Origin: Photobacterium arenosum
GTDB taxonomy: Bacteria > Pseudomonadota > Gammaproteobacteria > Enterobacterales > Vibrionaceae
DNA: 64,000 nucleotides
Assembly: GCF_014841115.1 (NCBI RefSeq)
Contig: NZ_JACYTP010000005.1
Span: 124,001 to 188,000, forward strand
Direction of reading: 5' to 3'
Shown here: in pieces, positions 9,275-17,941 of the stretch
Layout: every line of letters begins with the position of its first letter
Numbering within the stretch: position 1 is the stretch's first letter
Made by a program: the position numbers and the translations under genes
Notes under the pieces: generated by a model
What the model saw: only the letters and a program-made list of their open reading frames with translations
The model's database searches: none
What the model was told of the DNA's origin: nothing

Positions 9275-10672
9275 TTTAGTCGAGTCGCCAGCTTTTGCCG
9301 TAAAGTATTGACCCGAGAGCAAAAAGCTCTGGGTAACAAGGAGCCAAGCTTGCAAGTTTATCAACGCCAGGAGCACGGTATCTCCCGCAAAGACATCAGC
9401 GAAAATGCGCTGAAGGTACTCTACCGCCTCAATAAAGCCGGTTTTGACGCCTATTTGGTCGGCGGTGGTGTTCGGGATTTGCTGCTGGACAAAGAACCCA
9501 AAGATTTTGATATTGCGACCAATGCAACGCCGGAAGAAATTAAGGCGCTGTTCCGCAATTGCCGCCTGATCGGCCGCCGCTTCCGTCTCGCCCATATACT
9601 TTTTGGCCGTGACGTGATTGAAGTGGCCACTTTCCGCGGCCACCATGATGCAGGCGCCGTTAAGCTGCCAGCCGGCAAGCAGGCCATTGCCTCACGCAAC
9701 CATGAAGGCATGCTGCTGCGTGACAATGTCTATGGCACCATTGATGAAGACGCAGAACGCCGTGACTTCTCGATTAACGCCCTGTATTACAGCATCAAAG
9801 ATTTCACAGTCAGTGATTACGCGAACGGTGTGGTTGATCTGCAAAACCGCCTGGTCCGCCTGATCGGCGATCCAGAAACCCGCTATCGTGAAGATCCGGT
9901 GCGGATGCTGCGTGCCGTACGCTTTGCCGTCAAGCTGGATATGCAGATTGAAGCCCGCACTGCAGCCCCGATTCTGGAACTGTCGACCCTGCTGAAAGAC
10001 ATTCCTGCCGCACGTCTGTTTGAAGAGAGCCTCAAACTGCTGCAGGCCGGTAAAGGGCTTGAGACTTACAAAATGCTGCGCGAATACAATCTGTTCCAGC
10101 AGCTGTTCCCGATTCTGGCCGAGCATTTTACCGAAGATCACAGCAGCCTGACCGAGAAGATGCTTGAGCACATCCTGGCTGCCACTGACGTCAGAATCAC
10201 CGAAGGTAAGCGCGTCAATCCAGCCTTTATGTTTGCGGCCATGCTCTGGTATCCGATGAATGTCCGGGCAGAAGAAATTGCCAGCACCAGTGGTCTGAGC
10301 GACTACGATGCTTTCATGATAGCGGCCAATGACATTTTGGATGAGCAGGTGAAAAACATTGCCATCCCTCGCCGCCTGACCACGACTGTGCGTGATATCT
10401 GGCAGCAACAGCACCGCTTCAGCCGCCGTTTCGGTAAACGCGCCTTTGCCATGCTGGAACACCCTAAATTCCGGGCAGCCTACGATTTTCTCGAAATGCG
10501 TGGCCAGTTTGAAGGGAAAGATGTGGCTGAACTGGCAACCTGGTGGCACAAGTTCCAGTTTGCTGAACGTGATGAACGCAATAAAATGGTTCAGGAACTG
10601 GGTGGCGGTAATCAGCGTCGTCGCCGTCGTCCGCAACGACGAAAGAAACCACAGGCAAAATCGGCCTCATGA
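9272..10672 (+). CDS. pcnB: Poly(A) polymerase I, probable AUC start codon
   Basis: 466 aa if begun at 9272. It adds 3' poly(A) tails that speed RNA decay. The nucleotidyltransferase core shows [10 protein letters not shown] and the metal-binding DFDIAT pair, then RDFSINAL. The C-terminus is Arg/Lys-rich, typical of bacterial PAP I and not of CCA-adding enzymes. The reading frame before the first usual start (TTG at 9308) encodes [12 protein letters not shown], which matches the E. coli PcnB N-terminus FTRVANFCRKVL. The codon aligned with the E. coli initiator is ATC (9272-9274), with GAGGTG (9262-9267) as ribosome binding site, and no in-frame ATG, GTG or TTG lies upstream after the gluQ stop. 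E. coli pcnB itself starts at AUU. The stop overlaps folK (ATGA). Confidence 0.93.
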   Translation: MFSRVASFCRKVLTREQKALGNKEPSLQVYQRQEHGISRKDISENALKVLYRLNKAGFDAYLVGGGVRDLLLDKEPKDFDIATNATPEEIKALFRNCRLIGRRFRLAHILFGRDVIEVATFRGHHDAGAVKLPAGKQAIASRNHEGMLLRDNVYGTIDEDAERRDFSINALYYSIKDFTVSDYANGVVDLQNRLVRLIGDPETRYREDPVRMLRAVRFAVKLDMQIEARTAAPILELSTLLKDIPAARLFEESLKLLQAGKGLETYKMLREYNLFQQLFPILAEHFTEDHSSLTEKMLEHILAATDVRITEGKRVNPAFMFAAMLWYPMNVRAEEIASTSGLSDYDAFMIAANDILDEQVKNIAIPRRLTTTVRDIWQQQHRFSRRFGKRAFAMLEHPKFRAAYDFLEMRGQFEGKDVAELATWWHKFQFAERDERNKMVQELGGGNQRRRRRPQRRKKPQAKSAS

Positions 10673-11154
10673 TTCGTGCCTATATTGCCATCGGCAGCAA
10701 TTTGAATGATCCGGTGAACCAGGCTTACCAGGCACTGACGGCGTTACGTCAGGCCTGTGACCTAAGCGTGGTCGCTGAGTCCTCGCTGTACTGCAGTACC
10801 CCTATGGGGCCGCAGGATCAGCCCGATTACATCAATGCTGTGGTTGCCGTTGATACTGAACTGACACCACTGGCGCTGCTCGATCTGACGCAGAAGATTG
10901 AACAGTTGCATGGAAGAGTCCGCAAAGCAGAACGCTGGGGGCCGCGCACTCTGGATTTGGATATCCTGCTTTATGGCAATTTGCAGCATCACTGTGAACG
11001 TTTAACTATTCCGCACTATGGCATGAAAGCCCGTGAGTTTGTGCTTTATCCACTGGCTGAAATTGCCCCTGAACTCGTCCTGCCTGACGGTACAGCGCTG
11101 ACTGACCTGCTACCCGAGGTGGACCGAAACGGCCTGCGTGTGTGGTCATCCTGA
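10669..11154 (+). CDS. folK: 6-hydroxymethyl-7,8-dihydropterin pyrophosphokinase
   Basis: 161 aa. It transfers pyrophosphate from ATP to hydroxymethyl-dihydropterin in folate synthesis. The N-terminal [12 protein letters not shown] and the HPPK signature [15 protein letters not shown], with its two metal-binding Asp residues, are intact. The 4-bp ATGA overlap with pcnB implies coupled translation, and panB follows 25 bp later. pcnB-folK-panB-panC is probably one transcript, as in E. coli. Confidence 0.96.
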   Translation: MIRAYIAIGSNLNDPVNQAYQALTALRQACDLSVVAESSLYCSTPMGPQDQPDYINAVVAVDTELTPLALLDLTQKIEQLHGRVRKAERWGPRTLDLDILLYGNLQHHCERLTIPHYGMKAREFVLYPLAEIAPELVLPDGTALTDLLPEVDRNGLRVWSS

Positions 11155-11179
11155 CACATCCGGGAGAAGGGAGATAACA

Positions 11180-11974
11180 ATGAAGAAAATCACTATTAAC
11201 GACCTGATGAAGTGGAAGCAGGAAGGTCGTAAGTTTGCCTCACTCACCTCTTATGATGCGAGTTTTGCCCAGTTGTTTGAGCAACAGGAAGTGCCTGTCC
11301 TTCTGGTCGGTGACTCCCTGGGTATGGTACTGCAAGGCCAGACAGATACCCTGCCTGTGACTATTGATGAAATGGCTTACCACACCCGCTGTGTGCGTGC
11401 CGGCAGCCCCAATGCTCTGCTTCTGGCGGACTTGCCTTTCATGACCTATGGCACCCCTGAGCAGGCCTGTGACAATGCCGCCAAGCTGATGCGCGCCGGT
11501 GCCAACATGGTAAAACTGGAAGGGGGCAACTGGCTGGCCGACACAGTCAGAACATTGACCGAACGTGCCATACCTGTGTGCGCCCATCTGGGCCTGACAC
11601 CTCAATCGGTCAATATCTTTGGTGGCTACAAAGTTCAGGGACGCGATAAAGAACGCGCTGACCAGATGCTGGCCGACGCCATTGCGCTGCAAAAGGCAGG
11701 CGCACAAATTGTCGTGCTGGAGTGTGTCCCTGCCTCACTGGCCAAACGCATCACCGAAGCCTTAGATATTCCTGTTATCGGCATCGGAGCCGGTAACGTG
11801 ACTGACGGCCAGATTTTAGTCATGCACGACATGTTAGGCATTTCTGCCAACTATATGCCGCGTTTTTCTAAAAACTATCTTGCTCAGACTGGCGATATCC
11901 GCAAAGCGGTTTCACAGTATCTGAAAGAAGTGGAAACGGGAACATTCCCGGGTCCAGAGCATACCTTTGAGTAA
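11180..11974 (+). CDS. panB: 3-methyl-2-oxobutanoate hydroxymethyltransferase (ketopantoate synthesis)
   Basis: 264 aa, identical in length to the E. coli enzyme. It uses methylene-tetrahydrofolate to convert 2-oxoisovalerate into ketopantoate, the first step of pantothenate synthesis. [18 protein letters not shown] (metal-site Asp) and KLEGG are visible. The ATG at 11180 follows a purine-rich AAGGGAG ribosome binding site; the in-frame ATG at 11138 lies inside folK. panC starts 12 bp downstream. Confidence 0.96.
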   Translation: MKKITINDLMKWKQEGRKFASLTSYDASFAQLFEQQEVPVLLVGDSLGMVLQGQTDTLPVTIDEMAYHTRCVRAGSPNALLLADLPFMTYGTPEQACDNAAKLMRAGANMVKLEGGNWLADTVRTLTERAIPVCAHLGLTPQSVNIFGGYKVQGRDKERADQMLADAIALQKAGAQIVVLECVPASLAKRITEALDIPVIGIGAGNVTDGQILVMHDMLGISANYMPRFSKNYLAQTGDIRKAVSQYLKEVETGTFPGPEHTFE

Positions 11975-11986
11975 GGAAAACCCACC

Positions 11987-12862
11987 ATGCAGACTTTTGC
12001 TGACATTTCCCCTGTTCGTGAACAGGTTCGGGCCTGGCGCCGTGAAGGCCGCCGTATCGCCTTTGTTCCGACCATGGGAAATCTGCATCAGGGGCACCTG
12101 ACTCTGGTTCGCAAAGCACGCGAACAAGCCGATATCATTATTGTCAGTATTTTCGTTAACCCAATGCAGTTCGATAAAGCTGACGATCTGAATAGCTATC
12201 CTCGTACTCTGGAAGAGGATCTGGCCAAATTGAATGGTGAGGGCGTCGAACTGGTTTTCACACCGACCCCGGATATCATTTACCCCAATGGCATGGACCG
12301 ACAAACCTTTGTCGAAGTGCCGGGCCTGTCTCACATGCTGGAAGGGGCGTTGCGCCCAAGTCATTTTCGTGGCGTCGCCACCATAGTGGCCAAGCTGTTT
12401 AATATTGTGCAGCCAGATGTGGCCTGCTTTGGTGAAAAAGACTATCAGCAACTGGCGTTGATCCGTCAAATGGTCAACGATCTCGCGATGCCGATTGAGA
12501 TCATTGGTGTACCGACAGTGCGTGAAATGGATGGCCTGGCTATGAGCTCTCGTAATGGATACCTCACCGTAGATGAGCGTCAGCGCGCACCGGTACTGGC
12601 CAAAACCATGCGCTGGATCAGCAGCCAGATCCGCGGCGGACGCCGTGATTTTGATGAAGTGGTGCTGGATGCCAATGATCAATTGCGTGCTGCCGGTCTG
12701 GAACCGGATGAAATTTACATCCGTGATGCCCGTACGCTGCAGGTTGTCGGCGAAGAGACCACACAGGCGGTGATCCTGATGTCTGCTTTCCTGGGGAAAG
12801 CGCGTCTGATTGATAATCAGGTCATTGAGCTGGCCTCTGTCTCAGCAGACACCACTCACTAA
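11987..12862 (+). CDS. panC: Pantothenate synthetase (pantoate-beta-alanine ligase)
   Basis: 291 aa. ATP-dependent condensation of pantoate with beta-alanine. The HIGH-type motif reads [12 protein letters not shown] and the KMSKS-type motif MSSRNGYL. It forms a unit with panB. panD (aspartate decarboxylase, the E. coli source of beta-alanine) is not adjacent, which is usual in Vibrionaceae. The gene ends at a strong bidirectional terminator facing yadH. Confidence 0.96.
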   Translation: MQTFADISPVREQVRAWRREGRRIAFVPTMGNLHQGHLTLVRKAREQADIIIVSIFVNPMQFDKADDLNSYPRTLEEDLAKLNGEGVELVFTPTPDIIYPNGMDRQTFVEVPGLSHMLEGALRPSHFRGVATIVAKLFNIVQPDVACFGEKDYQQLALIRQMVNDLAMPIEIIGVPTVREMDGLAMSSRNGYLTVDERQRAPVLAKTMRWISSQIRGGRRDFDEVVLDANDQLRAAGLEPDEIYIRDARTLQVVGEETTQAVILMSAFLGKARLIDNQVIELASVSADTTH

Positions 12863-12898
12863 CAAAACCAGACAGACATCTGCGATAAGCATCTGACT

Positions 12899-12935
12899 AA
12901 AACGCCCAGTTACTTAGCGGTAACCGGGCGTTTTT
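12899..12935. terminator. Bidirectional terminator between panC and yadH
   Basis: A stem built from AAAACGCCC and GGGCGTTTT is extended by GTTAC/GTAAC with a one-base bulge. There is an A-run on the left and a T-run on the right. It serves both convergent genes. Confidence 0.9.
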
Positions 12936-12962
12936 ATTGGGCATTAAACCCGCTGTATCGAC

Positions 12963-13733
12963 TCAGGAGCGTAAGCCTATCCCTTTTGATATCAGATAGT
13001 GGGCCAGGCCGTACAAAGCAAGCACAAAGGCCAGAAGCACGCTAAACGCTGTGCCTATACCGACATCGGATACCCCGAGGAAGCCATAACGAAAAGCATT
13101 GACCATGTAGACGATAGGGTTGAGTTTGGACACCCACTGCCAGAATTCAGGCAACAGATTGAGGGAATAAAACACCCCGCCTAAGTAGGTCAAAGGCGTC
13201 AGTACGAAAGTGGGAATAATGCTGATGTCATCAAAGGTTTTGGCGAACACCGCGTTGATCAGTCCCCCCAGAGAGAAAACGATGGAGGTCATGATGACAG
13301 TGGCAATAATCACCCCCAGGTGCGCTATCTGCAAATCGACAAACAGTAGCGACACAGCCGTCACTATCACCCCGACACCCAGTCCGCGCAGTACACCACC
13401 ACCAATATAGCCGGCGATAATGACAAAGTTGGGCACAGGCGCAACCAGCAATTCTTCAATATTGTGCTGAAACTTAGCACTAAAGAAAGAAGACGCCACA
13501 TTTGAATATGAGTTAGTGATCACTGACATCATGATCAAACCGGGCACTATGTATTCCATATAGGTAAAACCGCCCATCTCACCGATCCGACTGCCGATCA
13601 GGCTACCGAAAATGATGAAGTATAACGTCATGGTGATGGCTGGCGGCACCAGTGTCTGTACCCAGATACGAGCAAAACGGTTCACTTCTTTACTGATTAA
13701 ACTTTGAAAAGCAATCCAATACTGGTATCTCAT
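12963..13733 (-). CDS. yadH: ABC-2 type transporter permease YadH
   Basis: 256 aa with about six hydrophobic segments and the ABC-2 family signature around residues 165-215 (FVLTPLTYLGGVFYSLNLLP). It is the membrane partner of the ATPase encoded just upstream, whose stop it overlaps by about 4 bp. The pair is an inner-membrane exporter of unknown substrate. Confidence 0.92.
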   Translation of the reverse strand: MRYQYWIAFQSLISKEVNRFARIWVQTLVPPAITMTLYFIIFGSLIGSRIGEMGGFTYMEYIVPGLIMMSVITNSYSNVASSFFSAKFQHNIEELLVAPVPNFVIIAGYIGGGVLRGLGVGVIVTAVSLLFVDLQIAHLGVIIATVIMTSIVFSLGGLINAVFAKTFDDISIIPTFVLTPLTYLGGVFYSLNLLPEFWQWVSKLNPIVYMVNAFRYGFLGVSDVGIGTAFSVLLAFVLALYGLAHYLISKGIGLRS

Positions 13734-14653
13734 GCAGACTGCTCTCCTTGGCTCTGAGCTACAAGTGTCACGAACAACTCCTCAAGACGGTTGGCTTTAT
13801 TACGCATAGACAGTACCTCTATCCCCTGAGCACTCAGCTGGCTGAATACAGAGTTCAGACCTGTTCCCTTGTGAATGTCGATTTCCAGCGTGTGATTATC
13901 CGGCATTTTCCATGCCACACCATCAAGTTCAGGTTTACTGCCATTGAGGACAACATCAAGAATGAAGGTTTCCACCTCCAGCTTGGCCAGCAGAGATTTC
14001 ATGCTAGTGTGTTCAATCAGCTCACCATGATTAATGATGCCGATATTACGGCACAGCATTTCGGCTTCTTCCAGGTAATGCGTAGTCAAAATGATAGTGA
14101 CGCCCTGGCGGTTAATTTCTCGTAAAAAAGTCCACATCGAACGGCGCAGCTCGATATCCACCCCTGCAGTCGGTTCATCGAGAATTAACAGCCTGGGTTC
14201 GTGCATCAGGGCACGGGCAATCATCAGGCGACGCTTCATACCGCCAGACAAACTACGGGCACGCTCATTGCGCTTGTTCCACAAATCCAGCTGTGTCAGG
14301 TACTTCTTTGCCCGCTCTTTGGCCAGCGCCTTGGGGACGCCATAAAAACCGGCCTGATTAATCACTATCTGCTCGACAGTCTCGAACTGATTGAAGTTAA
14401 ACTCCTGCGGCACCAGACCGAGCTGATTTTTCGCTTCAACCAACTGCTTATCGATGTCATAGCCAAACACTTTCACCTGACCGGAGGTTTTATTGACCAG
14501 GGAGCTGATCACACCAATCGTGGTCGATTTACCGGCACCATTAGGCCCCAGCAGAGCGAAAAAGTCCCCTTCTTCGACTGTCAGGCTCATATCCTTAAGG
14601 GCCTGCACCCCTGGATAAGCCTTGTTTAAATCAGTAATTTCTAATGCATTCAT
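13730..14653 (-). CDS. yadG: ABC transporter ATP-binding protein YadG
   Basis: 307 aa (E. coli YadG is 308). Walker A GPNGAGKST, signature LSGGMKRRL, Walker B LLILDEPTAGVD, and the H-loop TTHYLEEAE are all present. I start at 14653 (MNALEITDLN); the frame stays open upstream through non-homologous sequence to 14812, but that region carries the divergent yadG/can promoters. It powers YadH; the substrate is unknown. Confidence 0.93.
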   Translation of the reverse strand: MNALEITDLNKAYPGVQALKDMSLTVEEGDFFALLGPNGAGKSTTIGVISSLVNKTSGQVKVFGYDIDKQLVEAKNQLGLVPQEFNFNQFETVEQIVINQAGFYGVPKALAKERAKKYLTQLDLWNKRNERARSLSGGMKRRLMIARALMHEPRLLILDEPTAGVDIELRRSMWTFLREINRQGVTIILTTHYLEEAEMLCRNIGIINHGELIEHTSMKSLLAKLEVETFILDVVLNGSKPELDGVAWKMPDNHTLEIDIHKGTGLNSVFSQLSAQGIEVLSMRNKANRLEELFVTLVAQSQGEQSA

Positions 14654-14704
14654 ACAATACGCTTTTTTATTTGGTATAAAGAGTAAAAAAATCAACAAAT
14701 CGGA

Positions 14705-14732
14705 TTTGCAAGCCGCCTCGCAAGTGTATAGT
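14705..14732 (+). promoter_or_regulatory. Predicted sigma-70 promoter of can
   Basis: TTTGCA (14705-14710), 16-bp spacer, TATAGT (14727-14732). The predicted transcription start is near 14739-14740, just where a 13-bp inverted repeat begins. Confidence 0.5.
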
Positions 14733-14739
14733 AATGACC

Positions 14740-14798
14740 TGTTTATCTTTGGCTTTGCAAGCGCATCATAGCAGCCATAGCCTGACCAAAGATAAACA
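14740..14798. repeat. 13-bp perfect inverted repeat in the yadG/can intergenic region
   Basis: Arms TGTTTATCTTTGG (14740-14752) and CCAAAGATAAACA (14786-14798) are exact complements, separated by 33 bp. If transcription starts near 14740, the can mRNA would begin with this stem; as DNA it could be a pair of operator half-sites. No terminator-like T-run follows. Confidence 0.85.
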
Positions 14799-14826
14799 AC
14801 CCAATGTAGCAAACTAAGGTGTTGTC

Positions 14827-15477
14827 ATGGCAGAAATTAAACAGCTATTTGCAAATAACTTTTCCTGGTCGGAAAAGATTAAAGCAGAAAACCCGGAATT
14901 CTTTTCACATCTAGCGAAAGCACAGCACCCAGAATATCTCTGGATCGGCTGCTCCGACAGCCGGGTTCCGGCAGAACGCCTGACTGGCCTGGACTCTGGC
15001 GAGCTTTTCGTGCACCGAAACGTGGCTAACCAGGTCATCCATACTGATCTGAACTGCCTGTCAGTGGTGCAGTATGCTGTCGATGTGCTCAAGGTCAAAC
15101 ACATCATTATCTGCGGCCACTATGGTTGCGGCGGTGTGGCAGCCTCAATTGATAATCCGCCCTTAGGGCTCATCAATAACTGGCTGCTTCATATTCGCGA
15201 TCTGTACCTTAAGCACCGCAGCGATCTGGGGACTCTGCCCCGTGAGGCCTGGGCCGATAAGCTATGTGAAATCAACGTGGCTTCGCAAGTATACAACCTG
15301 GGCAACTCGACCATCATGCAACAAGCCTGGGAACGCGGCCAGAAAGTTAAAATTCATGGCTGGGTGTACGGTATTGGTGACGGCAAACTGACGGATTTGG
15401 GCGTTACCGCCACCAGCCGGGAGTCTCTGGAAGTTTCCTACCAAAGCGCAATGGCAACGATTTTGCCCAAAGAATAA
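14827..15477 (+). CDS. can: Beta-class carbonic anhydrase
   Basis: 216 aa. It interconverts CO2 and bicarbonate in the cytoplasm, which supplies bicarbonate for carboxylations at ambient CO2. Zinc ligands Cys42 and Asp44 (CSDSRVP) and the His/Cys pair in CGHYGCGG are intact. It is divergent from yadG and convergent with hpt, the E. coli neighbourhood. Ribosome binding site TAAGGTG lies before the ATG. Confidence 0.97.
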   Translation: MAEIKQLFANNFSWSEKIKAENPEFFSHLAKAQHPEYLWIGCSDSRVPAERLTGLDSGELFVHRNVANQVIHTDLNCLSVVQYAVDVLKVKHIIICGHYGCGGVAASIDNPPLGLINNWLLHIRDLYLKHRSDLGTLPREAWADKLCEINVASQVYNLGNSTIMQQAWERGQKVKIHGWVYGIGDGKLTDLGVTATSRESLEVSYQSAMATILPKE

Positions 15478-15485
15478 CCCATAAA

Positions 15486-15513
15486 GTAAAAGCGACCATC
15501 CGGTCGCTTTTAC
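15486..15513. terminator. Bidirectional terminator between can and hpt
   Basis: GTAAAAGCGACC / GGTCGCTTTTAC, a perfect 12-bp stem with a 4-nt loop. A- and T-rich arms allow it to work for both convergent genes. Confidence 0.88.
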
Positions 15514-15543
15514 TTGCATCACGCAGCTAAAAACTGAAAGTTA

Positions 15544-16077
15544 TCAGTCTTCCAGCGGAATCACTTTTCCGATAAATCGCAGATGGCGGTATTTCTGCGC
15601 ATAATCTATGCCGACACCGACCACAAACTCATCGGGAATTTCAAAACCAATCCACTCGGCATCCACGGCGACTTCACGGCGCTCAGGCTTGTCCAGCAAA
15701 GTACAGATACGGATGGAATTCGGATTACGCAGGGCCAGTATTTCCCGGACTTTATTCAGCGTGTTGCCGGTATCAATAATATCTTCAACCAGCAGCACGT
15801 CTTTGCCTTCGATTTCATCATCCAGATCTTTCAGAATACGGACATCACGGCTGCTTTCCATCGCGTTTCCGTAACTGGAAGCCGTCATAAAATCCACTTC
15901 GTGCGGCAGATCAACCGCACGGGCCAGGTCAGCCATAAAGACAAAGGAACCTCGCAGCAATCCCACCATGACAAGGTTTTCTGAGCCTTGATAATAGGCG
16001 GTGATCTGCTCTCCGAGCTCTTTAATCCTTGCCTGAACATCCTGCTCAGAAATCATGACTTCAATGGTATGCTTCAT
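15544..16077 (-). CDS. hpt: Hypoxanthine phosphoribosyltransferase
   Basis: 177 aa. It salvages hypoxanthine (and guanine weakly) using PRPP. The PRPP-binding loop [15 protein letters not shown] is typical of type I phosphoribosyltransferases. It sits beside the luxR-type regulator, divergently, an arrangement also found in Vibrio cholerae (hpt next to hapR). Confidence 0.96.
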   Translation of the reverse strand: MKHTIEVMISEQDVQARIKELGEQITAYYQGSENLVMVGLLRGSFVFMADLARAVDLPHEVDFMTASSYGNAMESSRDVRILKDLDDEIEGKDVLLVEDIIDTGNTLNKVREILALRNPNSIRICTLLDKPERREVAVDAEWIGFEIPDEFVVGVGIDYAQKYRHLRFIGKVIPLED

Positions 16078-16265
16078 TTATCTCTCCATATGCGCATTTG
16101 GCATGCACATGGGTCTCAGTGATTACTAAAAAGCTATTCTACCATCCTTGAACAAGAAAAGTTATTGCTTCAATTATTCGAGCCATATGACACAACGGGT
16201 ATAAATCAGATTGAACCAAATCCATTGCTGAGGTAGAGTTATTAAGCAAAGTGCATATAAATCGA

Positions 16266-16276
16266 TTGGCTAGGGA
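16266..16276 (+). promoter_or_regulatory. Qrr small-RNA target overlapping the luxR-type ribosome binding site
   Basis: TTGGCTAGG (16266-16274) is the exact complement of CCUAGCCAA in the conserved core of Vibrio Qrr sRNAs (from memory of that core). It abuts and overlaps the likely Shine-Dalgarno AGGGA (16272-16276), ten bases before the ATG, so pairing would block initiation. No qrr gene lies in this window. Confidence 0.75.
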
Positions 16277-16285
16277 ATTTGTAGC

Positions 16286-16894
16286 ATGGACACCATAGTT
16301 AAAAAAACGAGGACGCGTCTCTCACCTGAGAAACGAAAACAACAACTTCTCAAGTGTGCGCTGGAAGTGTTTGCCCGCCGAGGTATCGGACGAGCAGGAC
16401 ATGCCGACATTGCTGATATGGCTAATGTCTCAGTGGCAACGGTTTTCAATTATTTTCCTACCCGTGAGGCACTTGTTGAGCAAGTTCTGTCACAGGTGGA
16501 AAGAAATTTTAATGAACTGCTGAATCTGTGCCTGGGAGAAGAGCACGATACCCTTCATAGTCACCTGAGCTGCATCACAGGCTATATGATTGATGCGGTT
16601 ATCGAACAGCAGGACTGGTTAAAGGTATGGTTTGAATGGAGTACTTCTGTCAGGACTGAAACCTGGCCGCAGTTTCTTGATGCAAACCGTCCGAACCTGA
16701 AACAACTGACCAATATCTTTGAGCAGGGTAAACAGGATGGTCAGCTAAGTACGGAGATCACCTCTTATGATCTGACCTGGCTGCTTCATGGTTTATGTTA
16801 CGTGCTGTATTTACGCGCCAACATTGAGCCAGATAAAAACAGCATGCAAACACAGGCCGACGCTTACATCAGCCTAATGTTCCCGCAGGTATAA
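16286..16894 (+). CDS. LuxR/HapR/LitR-type TetR-family quorum-sensing master regulator
   Basis: 202 aa. This is the TetR-fold high-density regulator of Vibrionaceae (LuxR in V. harveyi, HapR in V. cholerae, LitR in Photobacterium/Aliivibrio), not the AHL-binding LuxR of V. fischeri. The DNA-binding domain carries the family-specific ALEVFARRGIGRAGHADIAD and SVATVFNYFPTREALV, very close to V. harveyi LuxR. The C-terminal dimer and ligand-pocket half retains KVWFEWS. I leave the symbol open because naming differs by genus. Control by Qrr sRNA is indicated by the leader. Confidence 0.95.
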   Translation: MDTIVKKTRTRLSPEKRKQQLLKCALEVFARRGIGRAGHADIADMANVSVATVFNYFPTREALVEQVLSQVERNFNELLNLCLGEEHDTLHSHLSCITGYMIDAVIEQQDWLKVWFEWSTSVRTETWPQFLDANRPNLKQLTNIFEQGKQDGQLSTEITSYDLTWLLHGLCYVLYLRANIEPDKNSMQTQADAYISLMFPQV

Positions 16895-16917
16895 CTGCTG
16901 CCGTTAACTGGCAGCAG
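16895..16917. terminator. Hairpin at the convergent ends of the luxR-type gene and fbpC
   Basis: CTGCTGCC / GGCAGCAG with a 7-nt loop lies immediately after one stop codon and overlaps the end of fbpC. There is no T-run, so it may work mainly as a 3'-end stabiliser or a weak terminator. Confidence 0.4.
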
Positions 16918-17941
16918 CAAGTACTCTGGGCTGGTACAAGTCCAACTCTACGGATACGCGTTGACCAGTTTGCAGGATCATAGGGGTATTCACTATCAAG
17001 TGGTGCCCCTCGTAGTCTACCGTATAGCGGCAGCTGTCGCCCATGAACTGCTGTTCCAGAATAATCCCATCACCGTCTTCGGTCGGTGCCAGCTTTAGGT
17101 TCTGTGGCCTGACAAGCCACTCAACATGCCTGCCTTCGCCAAATGTGACGGCTTTTGCCAGATCAACACAGCCAAAGGGTGTCAGTAAGCCATCCTGCCC
17201 GATAGTGGCCGGCAAATAAGACCCCGCCCCCAGAAAATCAGCGACAAAACGGCTACAAGGTTGATAGTAAAGCTCCGCTGCGGTACCAAACTGTTCTATC
17301 ACGCCATTGTGCATCACTGCCAGCTTGTCCGCGAAAGCAAAGGCTTCCTCCCGGCTATGAGTCACAAAGATAGCCGTTACCCCTTGCGCCTTGAAGATTC
17401 GTCGTATTTCCCGAATCAGCCCATGGCGAACCTGAGTGTCGATATTCGAAAACGGTTCATCCAGCAATATCAGATCAGGCTCGCAAGCCAGAGCCCGCGC
17501 AATCGCAACACGCTGTTGCTGACCGCCAGATAGCTGGTGCGGATAACGCTGGCCAAGGTTTTCCAGCCTGACCAGCGACAGCATTTCTTCCACTTTGGTC
17601 TGCGCATTGTTTTTTTCCCAGTCTCGCAGGCCAAAGGCTATATTTTCCGCCACAGTCAGATGGGGGAACAGCGCATAATCCTGGAAGATCATCCCTATAT
17701 TGCGATTCTCCGGCGGTACCCAGTTCACTTTATCCACCACAGTACGGCCATTAATCCGCAACTCACCCTGCTCTTGCGGTAATAAGCCGGCAATGGCTTT
17801 AAGCAAGGTTGTTTTCCCGCAGCCGCTAGCTCCTAACAAACAGATGATTTCATTGTCTTCCACCACCAGAGACAGATTTTCCAGTACAGCATGACCGTTA
17901 TAACGACAGGTCAGATTATGGACAGATAACGCATGACTCAT
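16904..17941 (-). CDS. fbpC: Iron(III) ABC transporter ATP-binding protein
   Basis: 345 aa. Walker A GASGCGKTT, signature LSGGQQQRVAIARAL, Walker B LILLDEPFSNID, then a C-terminal TOBE-like regulatory region. The start overlaps the fbpB stop (TGATG). It drives ferric iron import with FbpB and FbpA across the inner membrane. Confidence 0.93.
   Translation of the reverse strand: MSHALSVHNLTCRYNGHAVLENLSLVVEDNEIICLLGASGCGKTTLLKAIAGLLPQEQGELRINGRTVVDKVNWVPPENRNIGMIFQDYALFPHLTVAENIAFGLRDWEKNNAQTKVEEMLSLVRLENLGQRYPHQLSGGQQQRVAIARALACEPDLILLDEPFSNIDTQVRHGLIREIRRIFKAQGVTAIFVTHSREEAFAFADKLAVMHNGVIEQFGTAAELYYQPCSRFVADFLGAGSYLPATIGQDGLLTPFGCVDLAKAVTFGEGRHVEWLVRPQNLKLAPTEDGDGIILEQQFMGDSCRYTVDYEGHHLIVNTPMILQTGQRVSVELDLYQPRVLAAAS

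Noticed and set aside
9692..10636. 314-codon open frame on the minus strand inside pcnB.
   Set aside because: It lies wholly opposite a conserved gene and encodes no recognisable domain; a shadow of codon bias.
14654..14812. Longer N-terminus for YadG.
   Set aside because: The added 53 residues are hydrophobic, non-homologous and lie across the promoter region of can.
16177..16205. Promoter for the luxR-type gene using TATAAA at 16200.
   Set aside because: No acceptable -35 box at the right distance; the position remains unknown.
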